A DNA stretch of 26,028 nucleotides, taken from assembly GCA_005877185.1 (NCBI GenBank), contig VBPQ01000033.1:1-26028 (forward strand). The letters run 5' to 3'. Below, in pieces: positions 22,276-26,028 of the stretch; positions within the stretch are counted from its first letter, which is position 1; each line of letters opens with the position of its first letter. The notes beneath the pieces are model-generated. The model searched no databases and had not been told where the DNA came from. It saw only the letters and a program-made list of their open reading frames with translations. This stretch comes from Nitrososphaerota archaeon. GTDB taxonomy: Archaea > Thermoproteota > Nitrososphaeria > Nitrososphaerales > Gagatemarchaeaceae. The position numbers were made by a program, and so were the translations under genes.

Positions 22276-22283
22276 CTTAAATA
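22276..22283 (+). promoter_or_regulatory. TATA-like box of the BMP binding protein gene
   Basis: CTTAAATA is centred 30 bases before the ATG at 22310, which supports that ATG over the longer open frame that reaches back into the CoxG-like gene. Confidence 0.5.
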
Positions 22284-22309
22284 ATCAACTTCCGGCCTCG
22301 GTTCTCTCG

Positions 22310-23491
22310 ATGAAGGAAAGACGAGCTGTAGCCAAGCTCGAAAGTGGTCTCGTCCTCCTTGTCATAATTTTCGCGGGAGTGGCTTCTTATGGATTCCTCA
22401 GAGTCGCGCCAAGCACAACAACCACTGTCACGGCAACGCTAGGAGCGACATCACCGCTCTCAATGCTTAAGGTTGCTCTGATACTTCCAATCGATCCCAC
22501 CGATAACTCCTGGAATTATCAGGCAGACTCCGCAGTCAAGGCCCTCCAGCAGGCGTATGGGTTCACTCTGAACGAAACCTACAACAAGTTCACTGGAACC
22601 GATGCTCAGCCGGCCGCCGTAAGCTATGCCCAGCGGGGCTTCAACGTCATTTTCCTTCAGGGGATTCAGTATCAGACGATGGCGTCAACGATTGCGCCTC
22701 AATACCCAAACACGCTCTTCGTCTGCGTTGACTGTCTGGCCCGCAACGCCTCCAACGTCTACTTGATTTGGCTGGACATCGGAGGCGCTGGATTCATAGA
22801 AGGGGCCATGGCCGGAATGATGTCGCAGTCTCACATCTACGGACTCGTAGGAGGAGGCCGCGTCCCCTCAATCTGGGCGGGACACGAGGGCTTCAAGGCA
22901 GGCGTCCTCTACACAGACCCCAAGGCGAAGACACCCTTCCAGGAGACATACGAAGCATTCTCATGGTCAGACGTAGCTGGAGCTACAAAGACGGCCAACC
23001 AAGAGATAGCCAGCGGAGCGGACGTTGTATTCTCAAGCGGGGATGGGATCGATGTGGGGGTCCTCAGTGCTGCCCGCGCAGCCTCTACACAGGTGTGGGC
23101 AACCAACGCATACACCAATCTCAGCTCTATCTCTGCAGCTTCAGGCAACAATAAGGTTCTATTGGCTTCGATAGTCGTAGACTGGAGCATCCCCTACTCC
23201 GCCGCCCTCAGGGCCTACGTAGGGGGCGCGTGGAGAAACGGCTTCCTTACAGCGAGCATTGCCTCTGGCATCGTGAAAGTACAGCCCGGTCCGAACGTAC
23301 CAGCGAACGTCAAGGCACTGGCTGCACGACTTCAGACCGACTTTCTGCTGCAGGCGTTGGTCATTGGCTTCCAAACTGATCCGAAGACGAGCACTCCGGT
23401 CTGTTTCGAACAGACCACACCCGTCGGTCAGTGCACGGACACCGGTACCGGAAACACTGCCGCGCAGCTGAACTATCTCCCGCCGCTATAA
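22310..23491 (+). CDS. BMP/PnrA family ABC importer substrate-binding protein
   Basis: A 393-residue extracytoplasmic binding protein of the basic membrane protein (BMP/Med) family, whose characterised members bind nucleosides, purines or related compounds. An N-terminal membrane helix (about 12-31, after KERRAVAKLE) and a Ser/Thr-rich linker (STTTTVTATLG) tether the domain outside the cell, as in archaeal binding proteins. The binding domain begins LKVALILPIDPTDNSWN and includes DIGGAGFIEGAMAGMMSQS and VVFSSGDGIDVGVLSAAR. It precedes two permease genes, with a 27-base gap. The ligand is inferred only from family and context. Confidence 0.9.
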   Translation: MKERRAVAKLESGLVLLVIIFAGVASYGFLRVAPSTTTTVTATLGATSPLSMLKVALILPIDPTDNSWNYQADSAVKALQQAYGFTLNETYNKFTGTDAQPAAVSYAQRGFNVIFLQGIQYQTMASTIAPQYPNTLFVCVDCLARNASNVYLIWLDIGGAGFIEGAMAGMMSQSHIYGLVGGGRVPSIWAGHEGFKAGVLYTDPKAKTPFQETYEAFSWSDVAGATKTANQEIASGADVVFSSGDGIDVGVLSAARAASTQVWATNAYTNLSSISAASGNNKVLLASIVVDWSIPYSAALRAYVGGAWRNGFLTASIASGIVKVQPGPNVPANVKALAARLQTDFLLQALVIGFQTDPKTSTPVCFEQTTPVGQCTDTGTGNTAAQLNYLPPL

Positions 23492-23494
23492 TAG
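23486..23494 (+). promoter_or_regulatory. possible TATA-like box of the first permease gene
   Basis: CTATAATAG overlaps the stop codon of the binding-protein gene and lies 29 bases before the TTG at 23519. It could give the permeases their own transcript in addition to read-through. Confidence 0.35.
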
Positions 23495-23518
23495 AGACAA
23501 AGATCAGGGGCGAGAAAA

Positions 23519-24556
23519 TTGCAGGGCCGACGATGGCTCAGGGTTGCCTCCTACAACGGCTTGGCGATAGCCCTCGGGCTCGTCATAGGGCTTGTTGTCG
23601 TCGCGGTAGGGGGTGGCAACGTTGTGGTGGCCCTCAGTTCTTTCTTCATCTCGCCGATCTCGACGACGACGAACCTGGGTGAGGTTCTGGTCAGGTTCGT
23701 AGCTCTTTACACCGTCGGACTAGGAGTTGGCCTAGCCCTCAAGGCGGGGCTGTGGAACGTGGGCGGGGAAGGGCAGTTCGTCGTCGGCCAAATAATGGCA
23801 TTCGTTGGAGTCATCTACATAGGGGGGGTACCCGCCTCTGTTCACATCTTCCTCATTCTGCTGCTCGGGGCAGCCGGAGGACTCCTGTGGATAAGCGTGC
23901 CCACGATACTCCGCACGAAGTTCGCGGCGAACGAGATTGTGATCACACTTCTCTTCAATATTGTGGCGACGTTCGTGGGACTGTACGCCTTGAACGGCCC
24001 CATCCGAGGTAGAACACAGTCCTTCGGCTTTCCTCTCACCGACCTGATCCCGCCGAGTCTGGCCCTCCCGCTTCTCATTCCCGGCACCCGGATCAGCATT
24101 GCGCTCTTCATCACACTGGGAGTCGCCGTCGTGATGTACCTGCTGGTCGAGCGGACGGCGTTAGGACTCAGGCTAAGCATCGTGGGAGAGAGCACCGAGA
24201 CTGCGAGGTACGCGGGGATCAACGTAAACAGAGTCTTCATTCTGGTGATGCTCGTGGCGGGAACCCTGGCCGGGCTGGCTGGGGCGATGCACGCCACAGG
24301 CGTCCTCGGATTTCTGGATCCGGGGGAACTTCAGCCAGGCTTCGGTTACCTCGCGATCATCGTCGCACTGCTAGGCAGGAAGAACATGCTAGGAATCGGA
24401 ATCGCTTCTCTTCTCTTCGGGTACGTCATCATAGGGGCGCAGGATATGGCTCAGTTGGTCCCGGCTCAGTCCGGGATGGTTTTCGCGATGGAAGGCGCGA
24501 TGCTTACGGGCGTTTCGCTGGCGAGCTTCCTTCTGGCACGGAGAGGGAGCCCCTAG
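23519..24556 (+). CDS. ABC importer permease, first (YufP/NupP-like)
   Basis: A 345-residue membrane protein of the branched-chain/sugar/nucleoside permease family that pairs with BMP-type binding proteins. It has eight or more hydrophobic helices. Family landmarks are GLWNVGGEGQFVVGQ, FAANEIVITLLFNIVATF, RLSIVGESTETARYAGIN (the cytoplasmic loop that contacts the ATPase) and GFGYLAIIVALLGRKN. TTG start, 27 bases after the binding-protein stop. Its stop overlaps the start of the second permease by one base (TAGTG). Confidence 0.9.
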   Translation: MQGRRWLRVASYNGLAIALGLVIGLVVVAVGGGNVVVALSSFFISPISTTTNLGEVLVRFVALYTVGLGVGLALKAGLWNVGGEGQFVVGQIMAFVGVIYIGGVPASVHIFLILLLGAAGGLLWISVPTILRTKFAANEIVITLLFNIVATFVGLYALNGPIRGRTQSFGFPLTDLIPPSLALPLLIPGTRISIALFITLGVAVVMYLLVERTALGLRLSIVGESTETARYAGINVNRVFILVMLVAGTLAGLAGAMHATGVLGFLDPGELQPGFGYLAIIVALLGRKNMLGIGIASLLFGYVIIGAQDMAQLVPAQSGMVFAMEGAMLTGVSLASFLLARRGSP

Positions 24557-25506
24557 TGGCTTTCGACTTCATCTTTACGCAGAGTTTCTTCTCGACGGTT
24601 CTCTTCCAAGCCCTAGCCCTTCTCCCACTACTTCTCTACGCCAGCCTAGGCGAGATTGTTGCCGAAAAGTCGGGTGTGGTGAACCTGGGAATTGAAGGGA
24701 TGATGCTGATGGCGGCTTTCTCCTCCTTCACTTTTGACTATGTGACAAAGAACCCATTCGCCGGGGTTGTGGGATCTCTTGGGGTCGTTGCCGTCATGGG
24801 ACTCGCCTTCTGCTTCATGACGATTACGCTCAAGGTGGACCAGATAGTTGCGGGGCTGGGAATGTATCTGTTCGGCCTCGGCCTTTCTGGCGTGCTCTAT
24901 GCAATCTTCACCTCCGGCGCAGGTGTGGGAGCTTCTGGAGTTCCCACGGTCCCGAAGCTCGAGATCCCGCTCCTCGCGCAAATCCCATCGATTGGTCCCG
25001 TCCTCTTCGAGCAGAATCTCCTCGTCTACTTGTCGCTGATTCTCGTTCCCGCCACCTCCTATATCCTATCCAGAACCGGCTTAGGTCTCCGGGTCAGGGC
25101 CGTAGGAGAGAACCCGAAGGCAGCCGACACGATGGGGATCAGCGTCGCGCGAGTTCGATACGCCGCAACAATGACCGGCGCGATCCTGGCGGGCGTCAGC
25201 GGCGCCTATCTCGCGGTAGGATACACCGGTTCATTCCAGCTCGGGTACACACTCGGGAGGGGCTTCATCGCGCTCTCGATGGTCTACCTCTCAAACTGGA
25301 ATCCGTACAGAGCTTTCGTGGCCGTCTTTGTCTATGACTTCGTAGACTCCCTTCAGTCGGCGGTGGTGATAAACACCCCGGCTCTGGAAGCGAGTTCATA
25401 CCTGCTCGCCCTTCTGCCCTACATTTTCGTTCTGGCGTTGATTCCCATTTTCGGGAGGAAGGCCAGAGCCCCGAAATTCCTCACCATTCCGTACAGGAAG
25501 AACTAG
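24556..25506 (+). CDS. ABC importer permease, second (YufQ/NupQ-like)
   Basis: A 316-residue permease of the same family, forming the heterodimeric channel with the preceding one. Landmarks: LGEIVAEKSGVVNLGIEGMM cut to its core VVNLGIEGMML, LKVDQIVAGLGMYLFGLG, and the coupling loop RAVGENPKAADTMGIS. GTG start overlapping the upstream stop. It ends directly against the convergent ATPase gene with no spacer base between the two stop codons. Confidence 0.9.
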   Translation: MAFDFIFTQSFFSTVLFQALALLPLLLYASLGEIVAEKSGVVNLGIEGMMLMAAFSSFTFDYVTKNPFAGVVGSLGVVAVMGLAFCFMTITLKVDQIVAGLGMYLFGLGLSGVLYAIFTSGAGVGASGVPTVPKLEIPLLAQIPSIGPVLFEQNLLVYLSLILVPATSYILSRTGLGLRVRAVGENPKAADTMGISVARVRYAATMTGAILAGVSGAYLAVGYTGSFQLGYTLGRGFIALSMVYLSNWNPYRAFVAVFVYDFVDSLQSAVVINTPALEASSYLLALLPYIFVLALIPIFGRKARAPKFLTIPYRKN

Positions 25507-26028
25507 TCACTGCTCCCTTTCAGCGTATTGTTTCTCGCTACTCGTGGTCATGAGGTACGCGATTTCTTCGAGGTCCGCATTTGCCGAAGGGACGAGCTTC
25601 ATTATTTTGCCCCGGTTCATCACCGCGATCTGGTCACTCATGTCCAGAATTTCGTCTATGTCGGACGAGATCATCAGGATTGCCTTTCCGCTAGCCTTCT
25701 CCTGCATCAGTGCGTTTCTGACGTATTCCGCCGCCGCTACGTCGAGCCCCTTCGTTGGGTTGTTCACCACGATTACTCTCGGACCCCAGAAGAGTTCCCT
25801 AGCGAGTAAGAACTTTTGCTTGTTTCCACCACTGAGAGTCCAAAACGGGGCGTCCTCCGAGGGAACGATAACGCTATACTTGCGGATCAACTCTCTCACT
25901 GTGCTCCTAAGCTTTTCCCTGTCTACAAAAATTCCACTCTTGAATTTCTCTGATATGAATGGAGAGATGATGAGGTTGTCCATGAGATTGAAGTTGAATA
26001 TGAAGCCTGTCCTGTGTTCCTCGCAGAC
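25507..26028 (-). CDS. ABC importer ATP-binding protein, C-terminal part (YufO-like), runs off the window
   Basis: The frame is open to the window edge, so only about the last 173 residues are seen. They match the end of the second nucleotide-binding domain of YufO-type ATPases: HRTGFIFNFNLMDNL, the signature LSGGNKQKFLLARELF, and the Walker B region RVIVVNNPTKGLDV, in which the usual hydrophobic-D is NN as is common in the second domain of this family, then ISSDIDEILDMSDQIAVMNRGKI with the switch position. It should power the two permeases, but it lies on the opposite strand, converging on them. An ATG at 25983 is internal to the domain and is not the start. Confidence 0.9.
   Translation of the reverse strand, partial: VCEEHRTGFIFNFNLMDNLIISPFISEKFKSGIFVDREKLRSTVRELIRKYSVIVPSEDAPFWTLSGGNKQKFLLARELFWGPRVIVVNNPTKGLDVAAAEYVRNALMQEKASGKAILMISSDIDEILDMSDQIAVMNRGKIMKLVPSANADLEEIAYLMTTSSEKQYAEREQ

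Noticed and set aside
1..26028. CRISPR array, insertion sequence or toxin-antitoxin pair
   Set aside because: I saw no regularly spaced repeats, no transposase and no convincing small toxin/antitoxin pair on either strand.

Overview
The window reads as a stretch of an archaeal chromosome, probably from a heterotrophic member of the Thermoproteota (TACK) side. The evidence is: many genes with a TATA-like box 25-30 bases before an ATG, GTG or TTG start, with little or no leader (leaderless style); no Shine-Dalgarno spacing there; a tRNA gene carrying archaeal-type introns, one with a textbook bulge-helix-bulge; and dense, GC-rich (about 55-60%) coding sequence on both strands. The lineage below archaeon is inference.

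Left part (1-10003): a frameshifted SAM methyltransferase remnant, a cobalamin adenosyltransferase, an aldehyde dehydrogenase, then a block for acyl-CoA breakdown: a PcaF/PaaJ-like thiolase, two crotonase-fold enzymes (one PaaG-like), a hotdog thioesterase and a 3-hydroxyacyl-CoA dehydrogenase. A small winged-helix protein overlaps an MFS exporter, and a GNAT acetyltransferase closes the region. These genes fit beta-oxidation of fatty or aromatic-derived acyl-CoAs.

Centre (10039-11429): the most unusual part. A stand-alone PD-(D/E)XK-type nuclease gene of clearly lower GC lies directly before, and overlaps, a tRNA-Ser(UGA) gene that appears to have two introns. The one at position 8/9 forms a canonical bulge-helix-bulge, and the stop codon of the nuclease lies inside it. 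Upstream of the nuclease is an exact copy of the first 11 bases of the mature tRNA, placed at the right distance from a TATA-like box. The layout looks like a nuclease element inserted into the 5' part of a tRNA gene, or a tRNA intron of about 750 bases encoding a nuclease. Next to it is a decayed PaaI-type thioesterase with two in-frame stop codons.

Right part (11338-26028): a membrane-anchored YVTN beta-propeller protein, then a molybdenum-cofactor island: moaB, moaC, moaA, moaD, moaE, an XdhC/CoxI maturation factor, a MocA/MobA-like nucleotidyltransferase and moeA. It is followed by an amidase, a type III CoA-transferase, a metal-dependent cyclase/formamidase, a CoxG-like protein and a BMP-type (nucleoside/purine-like) ABC importer: binding protein, two permeases, and the end of the ATPase, which lies on the opposite strand and runs off the window. 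XdhC, MocA and CoxG point to a molybdenum hydroxylase of the xanthine/CO dehydrogenase family outside the window. With the importer, amidase and cyclase, a plausible role is uptake and breakdown of a nitrogen heterocycle such as a purine; this is inference.
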